From Turbatrix aceti (Eukaryota; Nematoda; Chromadorea; Rhabditida; Panagrolaimidae): a stretch of 64,000 nt of DNA. The notes under the pieces are model-generated. The model ran no database searches. It was given only the letters and a program-made list of their open reading frames with translations, and was not told where the DNA came from. The stretch covers positions 5,604,718 to 5,668,717 of the forward strand of contig OZ017768.1 in the NCBI GenBank assembly GCA_963969345.1. The letters are read 5' to 3'. How positions within the stretch are numbered: position 1 is the first letter of the stretch; each line of letters begins with the position of its first letter. Below, piece by piece: positions 45,346 to 57,000 of this stretch. Both the position numbers and the translations under genes were made by a program.

Positions 45346-47742
45346 ATGTCCAAATTTTACGGCGCTGATCTTTTGAAATCAAAATATCACTGCCATGAAT
45401 TTTACGAGGCGACAGAAGCTATGGTTTGTTTGCTTACTGCTCGTAACTGCTGTTCGTATGTTTTTTTTTTGTTCTTTAGATGCTCAACAAACTTCCCGTT
45501 GATCTAATCGGGCGAATCCTAGGCAACGACAGACCAGAAGCCGAATCTGAAGGATGCGAGGTGCTCAAGCGACACCTGAAAGCCGCGACTAAGAATTGGA
45601 AAAGGTTGTGGCCAAAATACGCGATTGATCAATTTGTGCCACCTTTGAAGACACGACCGTTGCATCAGATGTCTCAGCAGAATGTCAAGTTGATTCATCT
45701 CAGGTAAAAAAGCAAACGTAAACCTCTGTCCGCACTGATAATTTAGTTTTGACGTTTTTGTCTGCGAGCGTCGTAAACTTTTTTACTTCTGGCCTTAAAA
45801 TATTTTTTTTAAATCCGTATTATCGTTTTCTTCCTTTTCAGAGCTGTGATATCATTTTGGATCCGGACTATTTTCGGCCAAGATTTCCTGGGTGACGACA
45901 ACGTCAAGCAGCTCGCTGACCGTATGGCAGCTTGCGTGCTTCACGTTCGGTACTCCGAGATCGTTCTCCCGCCCGAACGCCTGCTGTCAGTCGTTTCGCC
46001 ATCATCGGTGCCCTGGGTTACCCTCCTGCCGCCCCACATCCAGACCTCTGCTCTCCGTGCTGCCATCGACATCGTGTCCGACGTTATCTTTGCCGTGGTC
46101 TGGCGGCATTTTTACTTCCACCTCAACAACGCTGGCTTCTTTGTCGTCTTCCGCATCGACGTGTGGGATGCCATTCGACAGGCTGCCTTCGTCAAACACG
46201 TCCAAGACCGGCAACTCGTTCGACTGGATGGGCCCCTGGCTCCCGAAGCGCCTTTTGTCAGGCTGCGATTTCTGGTGAAGAAACACGGTCTACGACCCAT
46301 CGAATCGAGATCGAAGGAACCCATTGTTTCCAAAAAAGAGAAATTTGCTCACAAGATAGTCAATTTTTTGTTGACTACTTTTCGCAGCAGGCGAAGGCAG
46401 GACGTTGTCTTCTCCATCAAATGTATGTTTTTTTGGCCTTGAATTTGTGAAACTGTCCTTTGTTTCACGTTTGACTATCAGAGAAGCCAGCATTTTAGCT
46501 CCAAAGACATTCACCGCACTCTACCACTTGTTTCTTCAAAAGACGAAAAATCGTCAGCAAATTCCCTCGCTGGAATCCGCAGAAGTGCACTACTTCAAGA
46601 CGGACGTCAAGAACTGTTTCCCGTCGATGGACTGGAAGCTGCTCGATGAAGCCCTACACTTTTTTATGGGCTCGGAGGATGTGTAAGTTCTGGGCGTTTC
46701 ACTCATGCGGTCATCTGCTTTCTTCAGCGAGTTCGCAGTTTGTACCTATTCTCGGCGCAAGTTCGTCGAGGGCAAGATGCGCGTCTTCAGCATCGTCGTC
46801 GTCGACTTCCGCCGTTCTGATCTCGCCAGCCACAGAGGCAACAACGCAGGCAATCGCCTGCTCGCCTGCGAGTACGTGACGGGCAGTGAGCTACGGACTC
46901 TCATCAGGGACGTACTCCTGCTTCCCGTCGTCTTCGAGGGCGTCGCCTACGCTGCCTCCCGCGGCGTGCACCAGGGCATCTCGATGTCCTCGTCTCTCTG
47001 CGACCTCTACCTGTCCTACCTCGAGCACAAGCTGCTCAGAGGCCTCTCGCTGTGGCCGGAGGTCCTGGCCATGCGGTACGTCGACGACTACTTTGTCGTG
47101 GCCACCAATGCCGGCATCGTGGAGACGTTTATCGCGCGGCTCTTTTCACCGCCTGACCCTTCGCAGGCCCACCTGGAGACTGCGAAGCGCAAGACGCAGG
47201 CAACAGACGGCCTGGCCTCTCTGAAGCACCTTTCTGCGCTCAAAAAGGCCCACTTCATCCCCCGGACGGAGGGCGTCTTTTCTTGGTGCGGATTCGCCAT
47301 TTTCACCAACACTGCCTGCGTTAGTATTTTGTCTGTCTTTGCCAAAACCGTGTTCTGGCCACTTCAGATGTCCATCGATGCCGAGCGCTTCGGCAGAACA
47401 CGGGCGATCGTTAGCATTCCTGCCAACCTTCCGACTGCCCCTTCCCATGAGATCGCGCTCTGGCTGACGCGGAAGGTTTGCTACCGACTTCATACCAAGC
47501 TCGTGGCACTCCGCTCTACCGCCAAACGATCCTCCAACCACCGCCGCGCCCTCGTCGCGAACCTCGTCCGCGTCGTTCGTCGCTGCTACCTGATCTACTT
47601 CAAATCGAGGATTGGCTTCGATGCCGCATGCCTTCGAGAAACAACAAAGCTGGTGCGGCGCATGATTCGACGCTCTCTTCGCCCCCGCCGGAAGCGAAAT
47701 CGCAAATACCCTGGACGCGTCACGCTGAATTTCGGGGATTGA
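45346..47742 (+). CDS. trt-1: Telomerase reverse transcriptase, compact form
   Basis: Catalytic subunit of telomerase, which copies an RNA template onto chromosome ends. Exons 45346-45423, 45480-45703, 45842-46422, 46499-46682 and 46728-47742 agree in phase and code for 693 residues (human 1132; Caenorhabditis TRT-1 is also short). Visible motifs: TRBD-like region (VVWRHFYFHLNNAGFFVVFR), motifs 1/2 RLRFLVKKHGLRPI (about residue 240), motif A YFKTDVKNCFPSMDW (about 326) with the first catalytic Asp, motif B' GVHQGISMSSSLCDLYL (about 436), motif C LAMRYVDDYFVVA (about 470) with the Asp pair, and motif E FSWCGF (about 542). All three catalytic Asp are present. The TEN domain is not visible. Acceptor CATTTTAG at 46498 was chosen because nearer AGs give stops or break phase. 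Confidence 0.93.
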
Positions 47743-48097
47743 AAACGTTCACAATGGGTGCCAGAAGGCTTATAAACTGTAGTTTTTTGAATTAACAAAA
47801 TTATATGTATGTAAAATAAAAAAATCAACTAACTGGTTAATCATGGGGCGTTGGCGGGTACTCGAAAATTACGAGTTCGGGTCCGAATCCGGGGGCACCC
47901 AGAAATTTCTGGTACCGGAAAAGTTTTTCAAAAGAACCCTTGGGTTGTTGGGGAACACTCGGTCGCTGTTGAGTGACCCCGATAAAATTTCTTGGCGCAC
48001 TTTCACTCGCGCGAACGAACGACGGTCCGGTCATCGCTTTTCAAAGTCTTTTTTTGTACTCAACTTCTTCCACGGCCTCATTTTTTAACACCACAGC
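47743..48097. other. TERT-MCM10 spacer
   Basis: 355 bases in a same-strand pair. AATAAA at about 47814 probably ends TERT. The MCM10 ATG is preceded by TTTTTTAACACCACAG, a plausible trans-splice or 5'-exon acceptor. Confidence 0.5.
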
Positions 48098-50457
48098 ATG
48101 GCAGATGCGGCAGACAACCTGGATGCCCTTTTGGCTGATTTCGATGACGACGACGATTGCGATGAGACAAACGCCGCGTACATAACAGCATCCGAATGTG
48201 AGTTTTCCCGCGTCTTTTCCCCTGGCTAAAAATAAATGTTTGAATTTATTTTCAGCCCGAATCTGCGATTCATCGTCCGGTACTTCGTTCTTTTCGTGTC
48301 GCGAGGATATCACGAGATCAGAAGTGGATCTCGAAGCCGAAACCGAAACCGATTTTGAAGACTGTGATGAGACGATCGTGCACAAGGACGAACACGAAAG
48401 AACGCCCGTCAAAGATGACGGCTTCGGAGAACGCGTCAAAACCGCCGTCGCCGCCAGCAGAGCGCATGTTGCCGAGGAAAAATCCCTGTCCCACGCAGCG
48501 TCACCGTTTCCCTTCTCTTCTGCTTCGCTTTCGACGCCACAGACGGCAATTCGTGTCAAGACCGAGACCGTCAAGAATAACATTTTGGCTTCCAAGAAAA
48601 CTGATGATTTTGAGGTTTTCGACAAGACTTTCGACATTCGTGTCAAGTGAGATTTTATTTTTTTTCATTGATTACGATGGTTTTATCCCAGGAACCCCAA
48701 GATCACGCTGACGACCCTCAATACATACTGCTCGGGTTTCAAGAAGCTGAAGGTGAGCCAGCTGAAGCGCTTGAACCCCCCAAAGACGGACTGGCTGACG
48801 ATGGGCGTCATTGTGAGCAAGACCGAGTGCCGGAAGAGCGCTGCCAATAACGAGTACATCATCTGGCACCTCTCTGACCTGCTCGGCTTCGCGGATGCCC
48901 CTGCGAAGTTGCTTCTGTTCGGCGATTGTGTCAAACAGCACTGGAAGCTCCTCGAGGGCAACGTCGTCGCTCTCACGACTCCACAGATTGCAGAATCCCA
49001 GGACAAGTGTACGTTTACCGTTTTTTTTTTAAAATTGGGGTATGACGCTGCACGATTTCAGCTCTGACCCTCAAAGTGTCCAAGGCGGCACAAATCATCG
49101 ACATTGGCTTCTGTCCGGATTACGGTAAGTGCCAGGGAGTCAAGCCGGACGGCACCCGGTGCTCGCAGTTTGTGAACACGTCCAGCACGGATTACTGTGT
49201 ATACCACGTGCAGAAGGCGGCCGCGCAGACGTCTGCCAAGAGGCCCGGACTCGGCTCGCAGTACAACAGCCCCATCGGCTCGTCCGTCGTTCGCGGAAAC
49301 CCTGGAGTTGGGGTCCCGAAGCGACACGCGTTTATCGTCCCTCAAAAGTTTGTTTTTTGAATTTTTTGTGTTTTTTTTGTACCCTAAATTTAGGCTGGAC
49401 TTCTCAGACGACGCAGCGGACAACAAAAAAGCCGCGACGAAGGCCATGACCAGGGAAGAGGCTCTCGGCGTCCGAAACAAGGAGAACGTAACTCTGGAAA
49501 AACTCATGAAGCAGCGCGTCAACTCTTTCGGTCGCAAGAATGTTCTGAGCACGCAGAAGCTGGAGTCCACCGAGGCCCAGAAGGCGGAAGCCAAACTGAA
49601 GAAGCCCGCAAAGTTGCCTGTCAACGTCAAAGATCTTCTCAAAAAGGCTGCTTATACGTGGGTTTTTTACCTTTTTTTACCACTTTTGCCATGTTATGCC
49701 CTGTTTTTAGCTCAGATGTGTCCTCCCTCCTCCAACCCACCGCAACCAAAGCCCCGCTGAACAAGGGCTTCCATCTCCGCGCCGAGGCCAACCGACAACG
49801 ACTCGCCGAACGAATTCGAGCCGAGGGCGGCGCTTCGGCTTCCAGCGCTTGCGCCCGGAAACGAACCGCCTCCGGATGACTCCCAGAATAGCAATTCGTC
49901 CACCCGGCCGGCTTCCAAGAAATCCAAAGTAGAAAATACGGATAATAGCGGCGCTGGACCGTCGAAGACGTACTCTGCCGAGGCCCTTCAACGTCTTCTG
50001 GGCAAACCCGCAGCTCAGGAGAAGGCAATCGGCGACGTCGATCGCGAAAGACAGGAAAATTACTTCAAGGGCGCCGAAGTGCGTGAACGCATCGAATCCC
50101 ATCTCACGGAGGTCAGCGAGATCAAGGATGTCAACGTGGTCACCTGCAAGACGTGCGACTACACCTGCGAGAAGCGCAGCTCGCACTGCCTCATCCAGGG
50201 CCACGCTGTTCAGAAGCACAAGGCCACAAAGCGGTTTTTCAAGTGCTCAGCCTGCAAGCAGAGGCTCACGGCCTTCGTGCCTATCCCGACGGCGCCGTGC
50301 AGGGTGAGTTGTTTTTTTGCAAGTTTCGATGAACCTGTGGAGTCTTTAGAACTGCGGCTGCAAGGCCTTCGACCGCGTTGGCATGCGGGACGAGCGCAAG
50401 ATCCACGAAGAAAAGCTCGTCGTTCGCGGAGAAGAGCGAAAGTACGTCAATTGCTGA
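48098..50457 (+). CDS. mcm-10: MCM10, replication initiation factor
   Basis: Binds DNA, the CMG helicase and polymerase alpha at origins. Exons 48098-48197, 48256-48646, 48692-49008, 49062-49347, 49394-49657, 49711-50303 and 50350-50457. Domains in order: acidic N-terminus; the OB fold (MGVIVSKTECR, WHLSDLLGF, KLLLFGDCVKQHW); the MCM10 zinc finger (DYGKCQGVKPDGTRCSQFVN, then DYCVYHVQ); a charged linker; and the C-terminal Cys-rich domain (VVTCKTCDYTCEKRSSHC, FFKCSACKQRL, CRNCGCKAFDRVGMRDERK). Summed exon lengths leave one base over: exon 6 must change frame between 49761 and 49876, see findings. About 686 residues if that is resolved. Confidence 0.9.
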
Positions 50458-50659
50458 GATTTCATTGTATTTAGTCACCTTTTTCCCATTATTTCCATTT
50501 TCACAGTTAACCAATCTCCATTAACTTATTTGTTTGTTTGTTACCCCCGTTTTTTGTTGTTTTCAAGGGTTTGTTTTACGATACAGTGACTGACAGGTTT
50601 TTCGTTGGATGAATTTATTCTGACTTAACATTACACACACGTGAAGGCGATTGTTTGTT

Positions 50660-51448
50660 TCATTGCGGAGAAGGGGATTCAAGACAGACGGCGGAGTCGG
50701 AAGAGACGTCCCCGTGGGCGTGGGGAGAAGAGAGGACCAGGCCAAGGGGCAGAAAAGGGGAATTGGCAGCCGGACGGGAGGCCTTCTTGGGTCTCGGAGG
50801 GATGCCGTGGGCGGAGTAGCGGTGCTGCTCCATGGTTCGGGACTGGCAGAAGCCCTTGTCGCAGACCTCGCAGACGAATGGCTTCTGCGAGGCGTGGATG
50901 AACTGGTGGTCGCGGAGGTGGTCCTGGCGGCGGAAGGCCTTGTGGCAGACGGGGCACGAGTACGGTCGCTCGTCGGTGTGCGTGCGGAGGTGGATCATGA
51001 GGTTGTACGACTTGGTGAAGTGCCGCTTGCAGAAGTCGCACACGTACTCCCGCTTTGCGCGGCCCGGTCTGCTGGGGCCCCGGCGATTCGTTGGCCCGCC
51101 CGGCAGCAGGAACCACGGTGCGGTCGTCGTCGTCGCTGATGCTGCTGCGATGGCGGTGGAGGTGGCCGTGGAGGGCGTCTCGACGGCGTCGGTGTCGTCT
51201 TCCTGCAGCGAGGCGATGGAGGCAAAGTCAAACTTCTTGCGTCGCTTGGGGGGAGGCGGCTTGGCGGGCTGCTGCTGGAGGGCGAGGGTCGCCTGCCGGT
51301 ACGCCGCGAGCCAGTCGAAGCCGCCGAGCGGAGGGAAGATGGACGGCGGCTGCGCGCCCGGCATCAGCGGAGGCAGCATCGGGGGCCGCAGCACCGCGGC
51401 CAGCAGCGGATTCAGGCCGAATGGCATCTGCTGCAGCGGGACTGACAT
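50660..51448 (-). CDS. odd: Odd-skipped-related zinc-finger factor, copy 1
   Basis: Developmental transcription factor of the Odd-skipped/OSR family. Single visible coding exon, 262 residues from the ATG at 51448, just after a TTTACAG acceptor. The N-terminal part is Pro/Ala/Leu-rich. Three C2H2 fingers follow at about residues 145-225, with the diagnostic [40 protein letters not shown] and [20 protein letters not shown]. The tail ANSPFLPLG...CLESPSPQ is longer than in copy 2. It converges on MCM10, 202 bases away. TTTATT at about 50611 is the likely poly(A) signal. Confidence 0.92.
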   Translation of the reverse strand: MSVPLQQMPFGLNPLLAAVLRPPMLPPLMPGAQPPSIFPPLGGFDWLAAYRQATLALQQQPAKPPPPKRRKKFDFASIASLQEDDTDAVETPSTATSTAIAAASATTTTAPWFLLPGGPTNRRGPSRPGRAKREYVCDFCKRHFTKSYNLMIHLRTHTDERPYSCPVCHKAFRRQDHLRDHQFIHASQKPFVCEVCDKGFCQSRTMEQHRYSAHGIPPRPKKASRPAANSPFLPLGLVLSSPHAHGDVSSDSAVCLESPSPQ

Positions 51449-51518
51449 TTCTCCTGTAAACGAGGGCACTTAAATGGTGTACGGTAGCTTCATACCTTCA
51501 AAACGCGTCACAACGTCA
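50768..51518 (-). repeat. Inverted duplicate block, arm 1
   Basis: Pairs with 59843-60593 in opposite orientation. Over the 681 coding bases the two arms differ at five positions without indels; over the 70-base 5' flank they differ at about eight. Confidence 0.95.
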
Positions 51519-51563
51519 GAAAATAGCACGGGCCGATCCCACCTTTCAGTCCCGAGACAAAAA

Positions 51564-51587
51564 GTGCTCCTTTGCGCAAAGGAGCAC
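51564..51587. promoter_or_regulatory. Perfect 24-base palindrome with C/EBP-type core
   Basis: Twelve bases GTGCTCCTTTGC are followed immediately by their exact reverse complement; the centre reads TTGCGCAA, the consensus for C/EBP bZIP dimers. It lies 116 bases before the ATG of Odd copy 1 and has no counterpart before copy 2. Confidence 0.55.
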
Positions 51588-53554
51588 CCTGGCTACGGTA
51601 TTGTTTGCCTAGGAGCTGTTAGAAGCAGCGGGGAGGGACGCGGGGCGTGCTATTGGCTGTCAAAGTTCACGCAACGGCGGGAGGGGCCAGTAGCAGAGAA
51701 ATAAACAAATAAACACTGCCGCTATGGTTTCGACACGGTTTTAAATAATTTCTCCAAGACAAGAGAGCGTTCAGGAAAGCAACCTGCCACGCGCAACACG
51801 AATCCCAACAATTAGCGTCCCCATGCAAGCCGGAGTCGATTGTCCGAAATGTGTTTCGGCGGGTTCCCATGTCAAAGGCGCGAACGAACACGGATACATA
51901 CCCATGGACGTAATCAGTCAACACGCTGCTTTTGTCGTAGACCCGCCACTTTGTCATAAAGTGACAACATGGGGTGCGGGGGCATTTACGATAACCATTG
52001 ACAACACCCGGCACGAGCAGGAAGGCCGGGTGTGCTGCTTCTCGCCGGGGATGGTGATCATCGCTTGCTCGTTCGCTGTCACCTCCGAGACTTGCAAGTG
52101 GCGAAATGGAATTGTTTGCCGTCTTCCTTCTTCCGGAGTATCATCGCGCGCGCTTTGATCGTCTCTCGCTTGCGCCGCCCCCAATCAAGTCGGGGTCACC
52201 GGTTGTACAGTAATCTAAATACATACATATTTCAGCGGTCAGGTGAAAGTTGCTGGGGAACAAAAGAGGCATGAAACAGGTAAACCTGGGCGGTCAAAAA
52301 AAACAAATGAAAAAAAAAGTAAGAAGATAGGAATGACTCGCCCAGCCGGTCCCGGCCGGGAGTGAGTGCTTCCCCCAAAGAAGTATAATACTATGTATGC
52401 ATGCTAGACAGGCTGACGAAGCCCCAGCGCCAGCCAGCAGCCAATCCCTCCACCTGGGCGTCTGTTTTTTTACAGACAGACACGAAGGCGACGGGAGGAG
52501 GCAACTGTAGGAGGGACGAGAACGAGAACGAGAACGAACCTCTGTGAGGGCTGTAAACCCGCAAAACGTGTGATTATTGACACATTCCATCCCCCCGGGG
52601 AAAACTGACTGACTGACTCAACTGAGTGAGTGAGAAACGGTAGGTAATGGCGAACATCCTTGTAGGATGTGTAAAACGCAAAACACGCATCTTCGAGACC
52701 CAAGACCCATTCAATCGATGGCGACGACGGGAGCAACAAATATTTAGATATCACTCGTACCGTCGCGTATTCGCTCTCGACGGCAACTAATCCCCTCGGT
52801 GTGAGAAATTAAGCAGCTTCCGTGCTCAGTGATAGCAGGTGTGGCGTACACCGAGAATCCGTGGTCGGTCGCGATAAGAAACGGGAACAGGCCCAAGATG
52901 GTGAGCACGAGGGAAACGGTCGCTGCTTACTGCTAGTACCAACGGCCCGGCCCTGCCCCGTGGCTTGTTTGCATCGGGAGACAACGAAGTAAGCCTACTA
53001 AACTCTGATTTTAGATGATTTGATTTTCTGAGACAAAATGGATGGACAAATGGAAGGTCGGAGATGACAAATCCAAAAAATTTGAAAATACATAGTTGCA
53101 TTGAATGGTGTCCAGGTGATCAGTCTGTCCCTTCGACAACGCGCAAAGGTGCGCAGGGCACGTTTTCTCAGACACCAATGCTCGTCGTCTCGTTAGCTGA
53201 CGACGGCCGCACCTGACCATGTTGGACGCGCGGAAGAACTCAAAACTTGCGCCTGCCCCAGTTTTTTCGATTTCGACAGAGCTTCCTGGACAAAAAAATG
53301 TGAAACACCCTCGTTCCTGAAAAAAAGTGAATGTGATAAAAAAGAAAAAAACGGCTCTGTTCGAGGAGCGGTTGGGAGGGATGTTAGCTTTTCCCGGTTG
53401 GGCGCGTGCTGTTGTTGGCCAGCGTAAATACCGCACACCCCGGTCGCGTACCCTCCTACCTGTGACGCTGACAATACCCTATTCGGGAACAATGAAAGTT
53501 TAATTTCTCGTTTTCGTTTCCTTTTTTTTTCTTGGGATGGGGATTAAAAAAAAG

Positions 53555-54080
53555 CAGAGTTGTTCGATGCTCACCAAATTGCTCCTGCTCACTGCTCGCT
53601 CCTGCTCAGCTCACGAGCGCGAGCGGAGCGAGCGCGAAAAATTGGAGTGCTCAATGAGCATGAGCAGAGCGAGCACGAGAAATTGAATTGCTCAAAGAGC
53701 GCGAGCAGAGCGAGCAAGAGAAATTTTTAAAATGAGCACTGCTCACTATAAATTTAGTGTTACAGATACTAAAATACTGGTAATTTCGACCAAAAACACG
53801 ATGTTGGGGGTATCTCCAAGCAGTATACGGTATTTCTTTTAGTGAGGAACTGAATTTTGGCTCAAAATTCACTTTTTTTTGTGTGAGCCATGTTCGCTCA
53901 TTGCTCGCTCTTGCTCAACTCACGAGCGTGAGCAGAGCAAGAGCAGAGGATCTGAGAATAAAAGAGCGCGAGCGGAGCGAGCGCGAAAATTTTAGGAACT
54001 CAAAGAGCATGAGCAGAGCGAGCACGGAAAAGTGAATTGCTCAAAGAGCGCGAGCAGAGCGAGCACTGAAAATTGTCGAA
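53555..54080. repeat. GAGC-rich inverted repeat cluster
   Basis: Many units like GAGCGCGAGCAGAGCGAGCA and GAGCATGAGCAGAGCGAGCA on one side, with GCTCACTGCTCGCTCCTGCTC-type complements at 53565-53615 and 53890-53925. The whole can fold on itself. Confidence 0.75.
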
Positions 54081-57000
54081 TTGAACAACTCTGAAAAAAA
54101 GGGAGAAGAAGCGTGATTGGGAGCGGCAGAGGCACCCATCGATGCTGCGTCTGACGAAGAAATGAAAAAAAATAGAAGACTGCGGGCCAGGGGTTATGGT
54201 AGCCACAGCCTGCAGAAGGCCGGGCAGGTAGGCTCATGCAGCGCCTCCCCCCGACGACTCCCAGGACGAAGCAGGTCACGGCGCTTGCCTGATACATATC
54301 CCCGATCGTACGTATCGTCCGGTCTGTCGTGTGTGCGCGATCCGCGACCTGAAACAAATTGAACGGCAGAGCGCACAAGCGCACAGGCGGCACTCATGCC
54401 CCTCCACTCGGCATCCGGGAATCTCAATGCCGCCTACGGGGCACCTCTGAGAAAGTAGGGACGTTGAGTGAGAAACGAAAGGTGTGAGCGTCGCGCTGTA
54501 AAGAGGTGTGAAGGGTTATAAACACCCCAGCGAAGCTCACTTTCAGGCTGCGTCGACGATCACAGAAGCCACTCCTAGGCAACTGGCTGGACGACTTGCG
54601 AACCAACCGGCCGGCTAAATTTACAATCGCCGGCTCTTTAAACAGCTAATAACGATGCAGGAAGCTGTAAATCTTTTTATGGACAAAAAATCGTATCGGA
54701 AATTGTGTTTGATGGGCTGAGAATTTGGAGCATCAAAAAATCGTATCTGTCATGTTTCCTAAATAAAATTTTGTACAAAATACATACGATTATAGTAAAA
54801 AAATCAGTGATCAGTAAAAAATATCGTAACCAAACGGAAGTATGTAAAAGTGATAGAAGTAACAGTAAAACAGCGGCGTCAGCAGTGCTTATCGTAAAAA
54901 GCCACCAACCACATGCAGGTCAAAGTGGGTGCCGTCCGCGGCCGTCGTCGGGAGTATCGGTGTCCATCTCGATTGACTGCCTAATCCGCAAAAGATGTTA
55001 CGGATTGTTTTGGGGTGAACTGTGCGACGCTTACGACATGCCGACCCTGACAGGGCACTGTTTACACACTCCGAGAAAGTTTTTTTTTTTCTCATTTTTT
55101 TTCCGATTGCAAAAAAAAATTAAACGACCGGGAGCAGCCGGACCCCGTTGAAAAGATGCTTCGAACAAGCGAACAAGCTGATTTGAATCGTAAAAAAAAT
55201 GACGAACCGGGAGAGGGACAGGACAAAAAACGCCTGTGCAGGCAGGCGCATGCAACCTTTTGTCGTTCGTTCTTTTCTGCGACTTTCCTTTCATGTCTTT
55301 TTTGCCCGGAAACCTTTGCAATCCAGGCTGGCAGAGGAGGCAGTGTGTCACCATCCGTGTTCCGTTGCGTAAGAGCCTGATCTGGCGCCTGCGAAGGCGA
55401 AGAGGTGGCTTGACTTCCTCTTTGACGACAACGACCACGACCACGAATACGAATACGACGACTCGTGCCACCTTTTGTCCTCCCCCGTCAGCCACCACTT
55501 CCACCGTCGAGACCAACGACCCGCATTCAACGACGCGGTCCCGGCTCTCGATTGTTACGCAAAAGGCAAGGCTGCCACGACAGGACAATGCTTGCTTCTC
55601 GACTGGGAAACCGTAACCCGGCTTTCTATTTGTATTGTTTATGACTTTTTGGCGAACGAACGGATTACGATATAGCACCTTTGCGTGTCTGCCTTTTTTT
55701 GGTAAAAAACTGAATAGCGTTAATTGCGTCAATATTTTATGGATCTAACAAGCTCGGGTTTTGTTCGTTCAACTGTACGAACTTCATAGAATTTGGTACC
55801 ATCTTCGTGGATCCGTATGACCGTACTCAAGGATACCGCTTCGCTTATGAGTCGAGTCGTTAGCGTGCATCTTTGTTTGTTTACAGTTCTTTCTTTCGTG
55901 AAAACTGCCGACTGGGATGTCCTCCGATTAACAAAGTCGTCTTCAGCGAAACCTATGCGGGCTCATGGAACGCGACCCGCCTGGCAGGGGGTAAAAGCAG
56001 CCTCTGCAGGCGTGCTTGAACACGTGGAGATCGTTTGAAGGCAATAGCAAGCCTTTGAAGCCGGAAGGAATCATCATGCGAGGTGAGAGGGCCACCACTC
56101 TGATGTGAGGTGCTCCAGCTAATCCGACGACGACCCAACCGATTAGCGGGAAGGAGAGAGCAAAGAAGCGCCCGGGTTCAGTACGGGAGAGGTGAAGGTG
56201 AATGAATCATGACGCTTTATACCCCCGGCCAGAGGCTGCGGAGCAAATACGGACGAGCGCGCGTGGTAAACAAACGACATGCTGCCAGGCGGCAAGCGGA
56301 TCCACTTTGAGCCGCCGCCCTCCGACAAAGCGCGAAGACGCGTGCCGCTAACTGATCTGCCCCTGCGATAAATTGCTTAATCCAATAAACATTCCGTCGC
56401 GAAGCGGAGGGTGTCGAGGAGGGGAGAAGGAAGAAAAGCCGTGCCGAACCCGCATGCGCGAAAAAACCGGGGGCCAAGCAAATTCGAGTTTGTCGGTTGT
56501 CAACGAGCGCGGGCTTTTTAGGGTCTTGAGCCTACTCCATGCCTTGGGAAGCACTCCCGAAGGCGAAGGCAAAGACGAAGGTGACCTGGAGGGTAAACAG
56601 CCAGCCCAGAAGTGTGTGCTGCGCCTACCCGCCGTGTATGTATTTATTATAGAGTCAATCAGTCACGCATGTGCAAATGTTTGCAGGTTGTCTTTCTTTG
56701 GCTTTGCAGCTTTGAACTCCCCGCTGCCCCGGTGTAATAAAGTCTGTCTTCTCGCGTGCACGCATGCTTGTATACGCGATACAGGACAAGACGGCGTTGA
56801 CGCGGGCCGACCGCGGCCGCCGAGCAACATCAACAGCAGCACCAGCTTTCGCTCGCTCTCGACCAAGTTTGGACACCGCTTTCGATGATGATGATGATGA
56901 TTCGTCATGATCGGTTACGATTAGGATTAGGATTAGGTGGCGGTCGCAATTGCCTGCCCGTATTGGCCGACTCTTGATCAAACAAACAAGCGCGGGCGTG

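Noticed and set aside
45480..45520. F-box-like start (LNKLPVDLIGRILG) at the TERT N-terminus
   Set aside because: Too short and without the rest of an F-box; it is in phase with the TERT exons and is better seen as part of the RNA-binding region.
46423..46490. Earlier acceptors (ATCAG, CAGAG) for TERT exon 4
   Set aside because: They create TAG or TAA at the junction with phase 1 of exon 3; CATTTTAG at 46498 fits phase and consensus.
53555..54080. CRISPR-like array of short repeats
   Set aside because: Units are contiguous and degenerate without unique spacers, so a foldback minisatellite is the better description.
53392..54393. Frames rich in RSLSNSISRARSAH-type motifs
   Set aside because: Translated GAGC-rich repeat, no real gene.
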